A stretch of 64,000 bases of DNA from Pleurotus djamor (taxonomy: Eukaryota > Basidiomycota > Agaricomycetes > Agaricales > Pleurotaceae), in the NCBI GenBank assembly GCA_029747585.1, contig JAPEVF010000029.1, positions 107,930-171,929 of the forward strand, written 5' to 3'. Both the position numbers and the translations under genes were made by a program. Each line of letters opens with the position of its first letter. Position 1 is the first letter of the stretch. Below the pieces are notes generated by a model. That model did no database searches. It saw only the letters and a program-made list of their open reading frames with translations, and was not told the DNA's origin. Shown in pieces: positions 23,001 through 35,550 of the stretch.

Positions 23001-23737
23001 CCTTGGAACGCAAGCTTCGCGAGCAAATGGAAAGGGGGGAACAAGACGCAGTCTCCAGCGAAGCCTCTCCTGATGCGGCGCAGACCTCGCCTCCTCTATC
23101 CGCGACGCATACTCTCCCTGAATCTACCCCCGTCTCCCTTGGCATCCAGCGCCAATACAGCCTAGAGCATCGACACAGGGAGTCAAGGCCCAGTGCCCGC
23201 CAACCGCAACCCCGACGGCCGCACACGAGTAGCGGTACTCCGGAAGGTCGCCGCTCATTCACCACTGAACGCGGAAAGACTCACCAATCTTCTCAATCTG
23301 CATCTGTCATTGATGTTAAGCCGTCGTTGGTTGCTGATGTCAGGGCAAGAGCTCTCTCGATAGATGCTGAACTTGAATCGCCAACCACCCCTCTCATTGA
23401 AACAACTCGCTCGCACTCTTTAGGATATCCCTCAACTTCGAATACTTCCTTCCTACCTGAAGTTATTAAAGTTAACTCCCCACCATTCACATCCCCTGCT
23501 GTTTTCCCCGACGAAGATTTGAGTCGTACCAGCTCGTTGGAAGCCAATGACACCGATTGCGACGGTATCTCTGGCCACAGTTCTTACGCATCCCTATCCT
23601 CTCGTGCACCACCTAGAGAGGTTGCGCGAGCCACTAAATTAACTAAGATGGGCTTTGACGCGACCGCATCCAAGCAACCCACACCTCCCAAACGATTTGG
23701 TTTCAGGTCAATCTTCCAAAACCTCAAAGGAAAGTAG
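20059..23737 (+). CDS. Long ankyrin-repeat protein with disordered Ser/Pro-rich tail
   Basis: Exons 20059-20122, 20183-20372 and 20464-23737 give about 1,175 residues. Ankyrin repeats fill the first ~170 residues: LHAGAANGDIGLVDYALAQG, VLPLHAAAAGGSEQVVLRLI, TPLHFAAANGNTEVVRILLQ and HGVTPEILARREGWVECADF. The remaining ~1,000 residues are Ser/Pro/Thr-rich, low complexity and presumably disordered. Short conserved-looking blocks occur (KKSIDTAFHMLKG; LGSKYSLINIFKKG; TSISTHAQAEALVQRAQQDI; and a basic end PPKRFGFRSIFQNLKGK). The reading frame shifts at an N (21267) and shifts back at another N (21863), so both are most simply base-calling indels and the protein is one piece. A scaffold or signalling adaptor role is inferred only. 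Confidence 0.8.
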
Positions 23738-24200
23738 GACTTTTGATCTGTGTTTGTATTCTATACATGTCACCTTTTCCTTTCTCCGTCTCTCTTTGTC
23801 ATACTGTCTTTACATTAGCTTTTCATCTGTTGTATCGCATTCGATTCTGCTGCATCTTGTTGTCCTCCTTCACTATAGCATTCGTTCACACGCTTTCTTG
23901 ATTTACTTCTCGCATCATCCCTTGTTGCATCACTGTATGAGATCCATGCTTGTGGACATTTTCGTGTATCATCAGATTGATATTATTTCCTTTTCCCCCT
24001 CTGGGTTTCGTAGTGTATTATGGTACGGCATCATCTTGCTCATTCCATGTGTACAATCGTTTATCATCCACCACCTTGTTGATTGCACATATCCTTGTCA
24101 ATATAAAACTAGTGGTCCGTAAAAAAAATCCGTAAGAAAGTCAACGTAAAGTGTCCATGTCAAAGTTCGTTGATGATGGAAACTGCTTCTAGGAGTACTG
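23738..24200. other. Convergent 3' region, T-rich
   Basis: Convergent 3' ends of the ankyrin gene and the lectin gene. The first 300 bp downstream of the ankyrin stop are strongly pyrimidine-rich, as in a 3' UTR. No gene is seen. Confidence 0.45.
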
Positions 24201-25452
24201 CTAGATCCTCCACAATTGATTCTGATTACCGCCCGCGCATTCCCAAGTCTGAACTTGACGACCGTTGGTCAAATCGCCATCCGTCAAGTCCAGACATTGG
24301 TCTGTTGGAGTGTTGCTTAGCTCACAAACGCCGCGAATGAGGCTAACCACTTACTTGTTCCTTGGAGTCTAATGTAGTCATCAGGAGTGTAGGTCCATAG
24401 CTGAGCAGCCAGACCCTCGTAGCAAGTCCAAACTTTCATGCCCACGCCGCTAGCAGGATCTGGATAAATTATAAATTGTGAGTGAAATTATATTGAGAAT
24501 TGGGAGCGACGCACTTGAGCCAGCATCAAGACAATAGTTGGTTCCAGATAGTTTGATCTGTTGGCCTCCCCGTTTGATTACCCATCGCTGAGCACCTTGA
24601 TTTGATCCGTCACAGTCTTGGCTGTGATGGTGATACATGAGCGTTGATCAAGAAGCCATCGAATGCAGCATAACGTACATTCGAACTGGTGATCCATTGC
24701 CCAATGTTCCTCGAACATCAAGACATTTGTTATTGTGTGCGTAAGGCTTGATGGCATTAGGACCGGTTTGGTAGTTGGGGATCTCTCCGGCGGGACAGAA
24801 CCTGAATATTCCATCTTAGACTTCAGTGATGTGGGTGTGGAAATGATAAGACAATCTTACGTGACGGTGTACCCTGTTTCAGCTTGAGGGCACTCATATA
24901 ACGGCGTCTGGGGTGGAACGCCACCTTGTGGTGGGGGGAATGCGGTGGGTGGTTGGGAGAAGGCATTTGGACAATTGAATACTTCGCAGGCAGCTTGTTG
25001 ACAGAACCCTCCGGCCTAGAAGATGACTAGGGTCTCAGAAGTTGGAAGTAAGCTTGTTCAGGGACTCACAGGGGCTCTGTTGATCGGGGTGATGCCCACG
25101 CCAACATTCAACCAGTTGACGTCCTTGACGATATAGTAGTAGTTGCTCTAGTGGTACTGATTAAATTTTGAGAAAGAGGAGTCTAGGGTTTGATACTAAC
25201 AGTACCAAAAAATCCTGCTCGGACGGTACCAGCGCCATCTTGGTTGCCACGGTTAAAATCGGTGTAGATGAATCCACTCCAGCCATCGGGGAATGTTCGG
25301 CTAGTGCTGCCTCCGTAGGATGCAAGCGATCCTTGCGATTCCCCATTGATGAAGAGGTTGATACCCAGCGGGCAGTTGTTGACGATGTTATACTGTCGAA
25401 CCGCCAGGACAGCTGTCGCACTGAGAAGAGAGAAAAGAGGTGTGAAGCGCAT
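24201..25452 (-). CDS. Secreted thaumatin-like / ricin-B-type lectin protein
   Basis: Seven exons (25452-25201, 25147-25070, 25015-24861, 24801-24679, 24621-24515, 24459-24355, 24301-24201) give 306 residues. A signal peptide (MRFTPLFSLLSATAVLAV) precedes a compact N-terminal domain of ~130 residues resembling thaumatin-like proteins (IVNNCPLGINLFINGE, AGFFGTSNYYYIVKDVNWL, CQQAACEVFNCP). A Pro/Gln linker leads to a C-terminal ricin-B/CBM13 beta-trefoil of ~130 residues with NNKCLDVRG, TNYCLDAGS, QCLDLTDG and QxW motifs (QRW, QLW, QLW). Such lectin domains bind galactose- or xylose-type sugars. The product is probably exported and binds cell-wall or host glycans. Only the sugar-binding lectin fold is implied; no catalytic toxin domain is present. 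Confidence 0.85.
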
Positions 25453-26398
25453 TCTCGACGAGAGTTTGTGTAGAGAAATGGGACCACTTGTAGGATCCTC
25501 AGCCGTTCATCGCGCCATTCTTATAGAGTACAGAGGTTTTTGACCCTGCCAAAGGGCGAGCGATGGGACGCTCTCACCGTTCCCTCACACGGTAGGTACA
25601 GCCCGTGTCACCGATAGCTTTTTCATGAGGACGGTATTACCAGGCGAGGTTGACCAAGAAACCAGCCAAGCCTGCCCATTTGTGCGAGGTGAACCTGAGA
25701 AAACGTCATGCACGACTAAAGAAGGGAGGTATATCAGAAACCAATCATCTGCTGACTTGATTGGCCCTGCACCTCGAAAGAACTGGACATACACGTATAT
25801 TGTCATTCCACGTTCGGGCCATCAAGCTACGGCGAGTGCTGACCGCCACTAATCCAGAGAGGCCTGGGGAAAAGGGACAAAAACTTGGCTGATAGAACGG
25901 ATCTTCTACTGATATGTTCTCGGAAAAGTCACAGATTTGCCGCGGAAGGCCCACCGGATCGATCTTCATGCCCGGGAAGCCCTTGTGCGCCTAACCAGAC
26001 AGAAGTTGTCCCAGAACCACTTCCGAGCTGATATGGATATCCCTTGGTGGCGGTGGGCTGCCTGTTTACCAGACCGTGCAAACTTAAGCTCAAGCTTAGG
26101 TCTGAGCTGGACAGTAACTTCTTCCAACCTGCTGCATGGAAAGCAACCTNAAAAAAAGCCCTTTGTGACCATGAGGCAGGCCTGCACTCAGAGTCAAACT
26201 CTTTGAAATGTGCAGATGGTCCCATAGCCTGCATAATTCGGTACGCGGATTTGCTTCGCCAGCCACTGGCCCGGAGATAAACCGGTAGTCTTCTTCGCTT
26301 TATCTACCCAGCCAGCCTACAAATGCATCTAAAGCCTCCCATTCCTCCCCTCCTCTGGACGAACAGAGTTGAGTATTTTTCTTTCGCAGTGTGAAATC
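25453..26398. other. Divergent intergenic region
   Basis: Upstream region shared by the lectin gene (minus) and the F-box gene (plus). Overlapping open stretches at 25929-26280 on both strands have no resemblance to known proteins. Confidence 0.45.
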
Positions 26399-27843
26399 AT
26401 GAGGTCGCGGGCTGCAAGTAGCTGTAGGGTGAGTGCCTTAAAGGACTTCCCTCCATGTGGGCAACCCTGACGTTTGTGTCTTGGCAGGCAAACGTACCAT
26501 CTCCGATCCAGCGAATTCCCGTCGAACTTCTGCTTGCAATATTCGCAGAATGCCTACCGAATGTCAGCTTCACAAAGCCTTCAGTGAGCGATGCCCCAAT
26601 GCTGCTCACCCATGTCTGCGCTTCGTGGCGGACCATCGTCCTAGAAACACCGCAAATGTGGTCATCGTTGGGAGTAAATATGTTGGAGCGGAAGCCAACT
26701 CCGTTGCCGATGGTCGAGTGGTGGTTGGAGAGAGTCAAGGATCGACCCTTCGATTTCTCCTTCCGGTTAGACCAATGGCCCCCAGTTGCGGGGCAACTCG
26801 TGCGACAAGCCACGGCTGTCTTGGGGCTTCTCGTTGGCAAGATGTCGAGTTGGAGAGATGTTCAGCTCGTACTCCCAGGATCTTATAAACTCCTCAACTC
26901 GATACCCACGCCAGGCGCCGCGAACCAACTTCATAGTATCAATGTCGATCTGCAGGATTGGAAGGAGAGCGAGATGGACTCACTCAACCGTATATTCGAG
27001 GGCGCACCTTCCTTGCGAAAGCTGACTTGGAGCAATCGCGCCTCATGGAGTTCATGGGATCGAAGCTTCGACGACTTCCTGTGCAAGATGGATATATCAT
27101 GGGGTAGCCTAACTCACATCGTGTTCGATGCGTGGATTTGCTTGGGGGACCTTCTCTTCATCCTGAATCAGTGTCACAACCTGACACTATGTGATCTTCG
27201 CCATTTTGGGGGAGGGTATCTTCCACCAAACGCCACGAAGACCGAACCACCTTCTCGTCTCGTGCTCCCCCATCTCCAGACTTTGAGCATCTACCAACTT
27301 TACCTAAACTCCGGTTTGGGCTCCCTCCTTGATTCAATCCAGTGCCCGAATTTGAAGAACTTCTCCGCAATTTGTGGGTTCGTCGACAGCGCCGCATGGC
27401 CCCAGCAGCAATTTCTCGCTTTCCTAGAAAACTCCTCCTGTTCCGTTGACTCCCTGGCATTCGAATATACGGGGATTAACGAAGACGAACTCATGGAGTG
27501 TCTGACAGTGACCAACAAAACCCTGACTCAGCTTCGCATCTCAGACGGGAGGGGAAAGTTAGTCGTCACTGAGAAACTCCTGCAAGCACTCACTTACGGA
27601 CAGGACCACTGCCTCCTCCTCTGTCCTAAGCTTCGCGTGCTTTGCCTAGACCTGCTTATAACTGCGCCGGAGGGGAGGATAGCCCAAATGGTGTTGTCGC
27701 GATGGGGAGAAGTCCCATCGAGTAAAGGTATATATCCGCTGAGCCGCCTAGGTATCGCTGGGAGCCATAGTCCTGGACGCAAAGCAGATCTAGATAGACT
27801 GAGAGAGTTGACGAAGACGGGGCTGCAGTTGTGTATAATGTAG
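26399..27843 (+). CDS. F-box protein
   Basis: Preferred model: exons 26399-26428 and 26488-27843, 461 residues. It joins MRSRAASSCR to ANVPSPIQRIPVELLL and uses a GTGAGT donor and a TTGGCAG acceptor. An unspliced start at 26455 (MWATLTF) is the alternative. The F-box lies at residues ~15-60 (IQRIPVELLLAIFAECLP, TPQMWSSLGV). The rest is a degenerate leucine-rich array typical of the very large basidiomycete F-box family (LRKLTWSNRA, LVLPHLQTLSIYQLYL, CPNLKNFSAICG, CPKLRVLCLDLL). The F-box recruits Skp1 in SCF ubiquitin ligases; the substrate is unknown. Confidence 0.8.
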
Positions 27844-28012
27844 ATGAAGATTATTATAGTTCGTACTTGGTCCGTACAGCTGTCATAGTTAGGGTATAGA
27901 AATAACACAGATGTGCGAGGTCGAAAAGCAATGGATGCAATGAGTTGACGATGATGATGGATCCGGGATTACAATGGATATAATGAGACAGTGGGATGGT
28001 TGTCGTTAGATA

Positions 28013-31000
28013 TCATAGCTTCGCTAGCCCCTTCATGGCGTTAGCGATGGCAAAGCTCGACTTCGCCATGGCTTGACGTGACTCCTTGGTCAGGTCGGGG
28101 ATTGATTGAACCTCACTGAGGATATTGGCGTGGTCGCTGAGCTCTCGTAGGATTTCATTCCCTCTCTGGACGTTCGCCGGAGGGAGGTTGTCGTTGCAGA
28201 CAGCAACGATACTCGAAACAATCGTGATGATCTGTGCTAAGTTCTCATTGAGTGATGGTGGTGGAGTCGGATTTCGGACGCCAGAAAGCACGCTCTGGAT
28301 GGCCACGACGATAGCCTCGTTCTGAGCATCAAGATACGGCTATAAAAGGTATTCATTATTCGTGCGAGTAGGGTTAAGCAACCTGTCGACTAACCTTAAG
28401 TTCTGTCCATGCGTCCTCCGTGCTTTCGGCCAAAGTAGAATCGTCACTCAGCATTCCCCCAAGACTTTGAGCCTGATTGTCGAATATAGGAGGAGGTGAG
28501 TTGGTATCTGAGCTTGTATGCTCTGAAGGCGGATGTCTTCTGCTGCTCTCTCCGAAAGAGTAACTATGTGATGGTGATTCGGCCAAACGCGAGCTACCCA
28601 AACTACGACCGGACGGTGAAGTATTACTCGGCCGACGCGTGTGGGATGATCCACCTCGGAGTTCGTCGACAGATCGTAACGAAGGGGAGAAACCATTTGT
28701 TACCGAAGACGCAGAGTGCGAGTGACCGGAGGGAGTAAATTGCTCTTGTTCGGCCCTCGAGGCCTTGCGAATGAGAACAGTTTTGCCAATTTCAGTCACC
28801 GTGGCTGAGACGTGGCTCGCAGCCGCATCAAGTAGACTGACGGGCGACATCCCCGAGCTGGTGGCATGCGTCTTCGTTGCTGTTGTGAGGTTGCTCAGCG
28901 TGGCTTCTGCGCGCTCGCGAAGTGCTTTCAGAGCCTCAGAATCCACATCAGCGCGGTCGCGAGGGGGACGACGCTCGTAGGTTCGTATATCTTCGATAAT
29001 TGCAGTGACCGCGTTGATAACAGCCTTCATCGGCGTAAGCACACGCGTTGGCGCGTTAGATCGTCCGGCAACGAGAAGACTATCAATTGCTGATACGAAT
29101 GCCGTGACATGGATGTCGACTAAACCACCGTCTGGGGAAACAGGCAGCTGATCATCGGGCTTGTCCATCTTGGGCGCCTGGCTATAGAGTTGTGATGTCG
29201 CTGGAATCGAGGATCAATACATGAGGCCAGGGGAGGAATAGTGGGCATACCCTTGACGCTTCTAAGCTCGGTCTTCGCTTGTTCATACTTCCTTTTGTAT
29301 TCTTTGAGCTGGATGTCCAGATCACGGATTACAGCAAGGTCAGCATCTTTGGCGGTCATTAATTCGTCGTTGCGACGGGAGAGATCGCCAAGTTCCGTCA
29401 AAAGACCCTCCATGTCAGAGCGAAGTTGCTCGACAAGCTCATTATCGGCCTAAGAAGATTTGAGTACAGATCTATGGAGGAGTACAAAAGGTTCTGAAGA
29501 CTTACTCCGCCTTGATAGGTCTGCCGCTCATCTTCTAATTTCTCAAGGCGATCGCGAAGTATCTGGAGTTCCTCTTCATCCTCCTTCGCGCGTCTACTTT
29601 CGCGCTCTTTATCTCGCAAGCGAGCTTCGCGCAATTCTTCTAATTCCTGCTGAATTGCACGCATTGCCATTCCCTCCTCCTCGGCACGCTATTGACGACG
29701 AATGAAGATGATGATACAGGGAGAGAGAGGGTAAGACTCACCCGTCGGAAGCTAGCCAATTCGTCTTCCAACTGCTTGGCCCGTGATTCATCATCTTTGT
29801 ACATCCTCTCCTTCTCCGTGGCAGAACTAAGGTCTCTCTGCAAGCTCGTTATCTGCGACTGCATCGTAGCAATCTTGTATTCGTAGTCCCGCCGTATGCG
29901 CTCCTGATCATCAGTCACGCTCGACCGTCCATTCTGTAATCGGGACATGCCAGCGATTCCCGTTGCACTCGAGCGGTCGGGTGTCGTAGAACTGCGATTG
30001 TAACGGTCCATGTAGTCCTCTCCACTTCTGTTCCCCGGGACGTCGTCATCGTCCTCCACACTCATCAGCCGCGCACTCAATCCGCCCAAACCTGCTGGGG
30101 GACTATTTGGAGTCATAGGACTGGGATACTCACTGGCAGTATCCGGCTCTTGGTCTGTGTAAGCCCCGTCACCCTGACCCCGCCCTCTGGATTGATCATC
30201 TGCAACACTGCTACCACTCTCTCTAAGATCACGACCAAAGGGAACCTTGATCTCCTCTTCGGCCATCGTAGACTTCTGTGGAATAATCATCCCACTCGTT
30301 GCGGTAGCACTCTGTGCATTCGCCGTCGAGTCACTGCCTCCACTAACACTGTTGCTACCACTCGGTCGTCCAATGAACTCGCGNANTCGNNNTCNNCNAA
30401 GCGTCGAGTTGTGTCCTGAGAAGGCTTTCGACGGGATGCAATACTGCCGGGNTAAGCTCCATCTTCACTTGANCGACCAGGGCCATAATTATCTGCACTT
30501 CGTCGCCCCGAACCATTCACCACAAAGTCCGACTCACTCGGCCTGCGANGGTCCTCAGAAGGTCGTCTCCCAGAGACACTTCCATAGCCACTATCACTTG
30601 GTCGGTCTTCGGATGTTCGGCCTGCGGATGCCCGCCCACTNGCAGGGGGAGGCTGTCGACCAGAAGGGAAATCGGGCGCGGGATAATCATCGTAATTTGA
30701 ACCCGGNGANGGCTCTCCGCTAGGCTANATGATTGAGACAGAGAAGNGAAGGNGTCAGAGNGNTATGGAGACTAAGCAAAGCATTTCGGCACTAACGTCT
30801 TCCTTGAATTCAGGGTATCGGCGNGCGAGCTCGAAGTAGACGTCGCTGGACAAATCTTCGAACCGTGAGGCGGGTAGGGTGGCAAGTTTCTGTCGAGCTT
30901 GATTGCGTTTGGGGTGNAANTCCTCGCGTACAGGGAGGAAAGGGACTTGCAGGATGCATTAAATCGACCCTCCATGCACGAAGAAAAAGATTGAACATAC

Positions 31001-31367
31001 TTTCATTCTCCTTCTTCCTTCGGATCAGCTCATCATACACATCCGTNGACAACTCGTGAAACTGTTGTATAGTCAAGCGTGTTAGTTTCTGNCGTGCACT
31101 CGATCGCGAATTTGGCGGTGCTNNGTGCGTCCGCGAATGAGGCTTGGATTGATGAAGGAAATTTCAGNACGCACATCTNGCGAGATAAGCAGCCAAGTAG
31201 GAAGATAATTCCTCGAAGTGGGCCTTGGAAACTAAGCGATAGTCTATCGTAGGCACTGAGGGCACGTTTCTGTCTCGGATCGGACGGTACGAGTCCGTTC
31301 GGTAGCTGGATATGCCTGAGTAGGCTGTGGGTGTTGGTGAAGGAGCCCGTGAAGGAGTCCGTTTCAT
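28013..31367 (-). CDS. SPA2: Polarisome scaffold Spa2 (GIT/SHD domain)
   Basis: The start is at 31367 (MKRTPSRAPSP). The N-terminus has two Spa2-homology repeats: one around FHELSTDVYDELIRRKKENE and one around ARQKLATLPASRFEDLSSDV followed by YFELARRYPEF. A Ser/Arg-rich disordered region, a long coiled coil (about 29,900-29,250) and a C-terminal SHD-V-like helical domain follow, ending MAKSSFAIANAMKGLAKL. Confident introns are 29741-29689, 29505-29450, 29250-29201 and 28394-28340. Exons upstream of about 30,400 carry many Ns and cannot be fixed. Spa2 gathers the formin, Pea2/Bud6 and MAPK-cascade kinases at hyphal tips, so it links polarity to the SLT2 pathway also present in this window. Confidence 0.87.
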
Positions 31368-31701
31368 GATAGTAACGCGGGAAAAGAAGAGGTGAAGGGG
31401 GGTAGATGGTGGTCGTGAAGGAAGGAAGGAGGATTATATCGGCGATAGGCTCATCTGGTCGTCGTTGAGAACAACCACAACGCTGCATCCTCGTTGCATC
31501 TGAGCTTCAGGGTGAAACATGATCAAACAAATAGCACGTGCCACTCACGCCCATCGCAACTGATTGACTTCNGTTACCGTTNAAATAAANCAAGNTNNAA
31601 NGCCAAAACTTCATTAAAAATCTATGATACGACGGACACCAAAAACACAACTAGAACACAGACTAGATAATATAAATGAGCTTGAAGAAGGACCCCAGAG
31701 T

Positions 31702-33081
31702 CTACTGAGACTTGGCTTCCCTCTCAAGCTTCTTGAGAGCCCGCCTACGGATATCCTTGTGGAGGCCATGTGTGTAGGAGATAAATAGCTTGGGAGAATT
31801 GATGAGGGTNATCCCATAGTTCAATAACGCGTGCGACCAGTATGGTGTAGAAGTACCAGGAATTCCTCCGAAGACTGCCCCACAAGGAAGACCAATCTTT
31901 GACAGCACCGAGCGAACGTAGGCAGCAGGAGTGGGTATCAATGCTGAAGCCTTGCGGATTTTGGAAAGTTTGGATACCTGNGACAGTGAAGCGCTGAATA
32001 CACGAGTGGTCGATCTTGACGGGAAACCACTTACAACAAAATAGGTGTTGACATGCTCAACTGTGATGTTATCTTTTTTCACNTCCTCAGCGAGGGCGCT
32101 TGTCCAGGTAGCCAAAAACGCCTTCGTCCCCGAGTAGGTCGCAAGCATGGGCGAAGGGATGGCGCCGGCGAAGGATCCAATGTTTAGGATCAATCCGCGT
32201 TTACTGCGAAAGTGGGCAAGGGTCAGGCCTTGATGGGGAAAAGCAGGAGAAGGGAGAGGCTGACCGCTGAACCATGCCAGGGAGGATGGCATATGTAACG
32301 CGGAGCGTCGCGTTCACATTGATGGAGACAATGTCCTTGATTTCNTTTTTGGGAGTTTCGGCGAAGTAAACTGGCATATTGTGTGACTTGCCAACATTAT
32401 TTACTGAGCACGCCGCGTAAGAGCACGAAATCGTGTTTCGCNGGAGCGCTCACCAAGAACCCCAACGTCTANCCCGGAAACGGCGGCAGTGAGCGCGTCA
32501 TACGCGGCCTCATCGTCCTTCGAGAAGTCGATTGAGTGAACNTTGGTGGATACGGAGTGGTACTTTTCGGCTGTAAACGAAGANAGAAAAAGTCAAATCT
32601 GGTTGGGTCATGAGAAACAGGAGGACGCACTTATATCTGCGGCAGTGCTTTCCAACAACCGCGTATTTCTGGCGACCAAGAACACGTTGAAACCAGCCTT
32701 CGCAAGTTGGAAGGCAAACTCTTTTCCTATTCCATCCGAAGCACCTGTAACAACCGCCCAAGCACCCTTTTTCGCTCCAAATTTNTTCAGCTATGTGCAT
32801 CGCGATTCGCAATTAGTGGGTTGTCTCAATGATGCTCAAAGGGGAGTTCTAACTCACACTTGCGCCGGGAACAACGAATGTCTGAAGTATAAAAACTGCT
32901 GTCCTATAGACCGAAGCGGCCAGACAAAGTGAGCCCAAAGAGAAAACACCAGCAGCAATCCATGGCTGAAGTTGGACTGTATGCGTGCCGTTCAGTCGAA
33001 AGGTNACGAATTTGGGGAAACAACCAAACCTANAGCTTGGAAGTTGTCCATGACGACTTTGAAAGGAGCAGAGACGTCCAT
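31702..33081 (-). CDS. IFA38: Very-long-chain 3-oxoacyl-CoA reductase (Ifa38)
   Basis: A multi-exon short-chain dehydrogenase, starting near MDVSAPFKV at 33081. An N-terminal hydrophobic segment ([19 protein letters not shown]) is the ER membrane anchor. Then come [22 protein letters not shown] (NADPH-binding TGxxxGIG, residues around 65), [33 protein letters not shown] with the catalytic Ser, and YSGTKAF with the catalytic Tyr and Lys. The C-terminus ends in a basic [10 protein letters not shown] tail facing the cytosol. The enzyme does the second step of fatty-acid elongation, reducing 3-ketoacyl-CoA to the 3-hydroxy form, and supplies sphingolipid very-long chains. Several Ns near 33,000 break the first exon's frame; I treat these as sequence ambiguity. 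Confidence 0.85.
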
Positions 33082-33374
33082 TTTCCTGGAGGTGGGGGGA
33101 ATNAGAGGGTGTTGTGAGAGAGACTCAGCAATTTGAGNCTGACTTGCGTTTGAGGGTGGACTCGACGCGTGAAGGTGTCGGGCGACCCTGATAGGGGCCA
33201 CTCATTCTCATCGCAAGTCTAAGTTTATCCGTGGCACTGAGTAAGTACACCACCGAACAAGACTCCCTTCACGTGTAATCCTGAAGTCAAACTTAAAAAC
33301 ATGNTCATAGCTAGGTGACCCACCCTTTCCTTTCAAACCACCTCCACCACCACCACCGCCAACTCGACCACATC

Positions 33375-35487
33375 ATGGATATTGAACAGTAATACGCATT
33401 TCCATGTCCCAAGTGACCCTTCTGATATCTTCCACGCAGGTTTCGTAAGGCTGGATATCAAGCCGTGGACCGCATCTGCGACTATTATTACTCTTTGCAA
33501 GAAAAGCCTGTCGTCTCCAGCGTAGAGCCAGGATACCTCAGAGCCAGCTTGCCNGGTATCTTATCTCANTACNCTCAAAAAGTAAAGCTTACCAAAATAT
33601 CTTTATTTTAGCGGCTCCCCCAGAAGTGGGCGAGGACTTCCAGGAAATAGCCGACGACTATCAAAAATTAATCATCCCTGGTCAGTTGATATGATCCACT
33701 TCTCCCAAATGGGTGACCAAGGAACAAGNACGCTAATCTGTCGTGTAAACGTTTAGGACTGACCCACTGGCAACATCCTTCGTTCTTTGCATTCTTTCCT
33801 ACGGCATGCACATTCGAGGGGATGATNGCAGACCTCTATGCCTCCAGTGCAACCAATCCCGGCTTCAATGTGGGTCATATATTCCTGTTCAGATGCACCA
33901 TAAATGAGAATACACCTAACTGGATGGNTCTAGTGGTCGGCTAGTCCTGCATGTACAGAGCTGGAGGCCGTCATGATGGACTGGGCCGCCAAGCTCTTAG
34001 GCCTCAGCGATGANTTTCTCAATACATCTNGCGTAGGAGGTGGGACTATGCAAGTGAGTGTTCGCCCGCCTTCTCCAGTGCTGCCTTCCAACCATTTTAT
34101 GTAGTCTACGGCTTCTGACTCGGCTCTTGTAGCANTCGTCGCCGCTCGTGCTTTATACCAGCGACGCCATCCCGACGTCCCTCATGAATCCCTCATTATA
34201 TATACTACCACTCAAACGCATTCGCTTGGTTTGAAAGCAGGCTTGATTCTTGGCATTCCTGTCCNCGCTCTTGAAGTCGCTTGGGGAGACACCTTCGCGT
34301 TAAGAGGGGATACTCTTCGGAAAGCNCTAGAAAATGACACGANCGATGGGAAGAAGCCTTTCGTTCTTCGTGAGCACTGATCACCTTAAATTTCCAAAGC
34401 GTTTATGCAATGGTACTTGTCGTTCTTTTAGTCGCCACCGTTGGTACCACGTCCTCTGGGGCCGTCGATAATTTAGTTGAAATCGGAGAAGTTTGTGAGT
34501 TTNTTATCCCGTTCTTTNTCNTGTCTTAGTCTAACTGAGNTTNTANCCAGTGAAAGCCTATCCAGAGCTCTGGCTCCACGTCGACGCAGCGTGGGCGGGN
34601 GTTGCCCTCTCTTGCCCAGAATACCGTGAAGGGCTGCACCTAGATGCAATCAACCGCTATGCCCACTCTTTCTGCACAAATTTCCACAAGGTTAGTTATT
34701 TATAACGGTCTTTCCAGCCGGCTCTAACTTTCTATCCGTTTCGTCAGTGGGGTCTGACGAACTTTGACGCTTCCACTCTATGGGTGCGAGATCGTAAGTA
34801 TCTTACGGAGGCGCTTGATGTCACGCCCCCATTTNTAAGGTCTACGCACGGTGACGCTGGTAAGATGATTTGACTACCNCTGAGTAGTTNGAGGTCGCTC
34901 ACCTGTACATAACTATCCGCAGGAACTGTCATTGACTACAGAAACTGGCACCTCAGCCTTGGACGGAGATTCCGTTCCCTTAAATTATGGTTTGTCTTGC
35001 GAAGCTTTGGTGTACGTGGGTTCCAGGATTACATTCGACGCGTACGTTTTCTTTGCATCGGATCTTCATCATCCGCTCATGAAGCCCATAAATATAGACC
35101 ATCTCTCTCAATAATAACTTCGTATCGTTGGTCAACTCATCATCCCTCTTATCTCTGATTACCGCACCATCATTGGCTCTATCGGTCTTCCGCCTCGATC
35201 CAAAACCTGAACACCTGCCCTCAGCAGCTCCCACTTCCGCTGCATCTTCAACAACTAGATCAGGTTTATCTCTCGACCTGTTGAACAGTCTCAATCGGAA
35301 CTTCTATGCCCGAATTTCTGCTCGGAAGGACATTTTATTAACGCAGACTGTGCTTAACGGGGCTGTCTGTATACGCTTTGCTGTTGGTGCAGCCAGAACG
35401 GAGGAGAAGCATATACAATCGGCGTATGACTTGTTGTCTCAAGAGGCAAGGTCTGCTCTTGAGGATTGGGAGGAGAATTCGGAGTGA
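33375..35487 (+). CDS. PLP-dependent aromatic-L-amino-acid decarboxylase
   Basis: A multi-exon group II decarboxylase. The first exon is only 14 nt (MDIE and part of Q; donor at 33389). Order of motifs: [95 protein letters not shown] with the PLP-pyridine Asp; and NFHKWGLTNFD with the Schiff-base Lys. The C-terminal part reads [19 protein letters not shown], then (after an intron at 35042-35097) [11 protein letters not shown] and [14 protein letters not shown]. The family converts Tyr, DOPA, Trp or 5-HTP to amines. The substrate cannot be told from the sequence seen. It is divergent from IFA38 over 293 bp. Ns make several junctions approximate. Confidence 0.85.
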
Positions 35488-35550
35488 TTGTTATAAATGA
35501 TTCATGGCAAAGTTTTGCAATCAAAGCATAGAATAAACATGCAATTGTTT

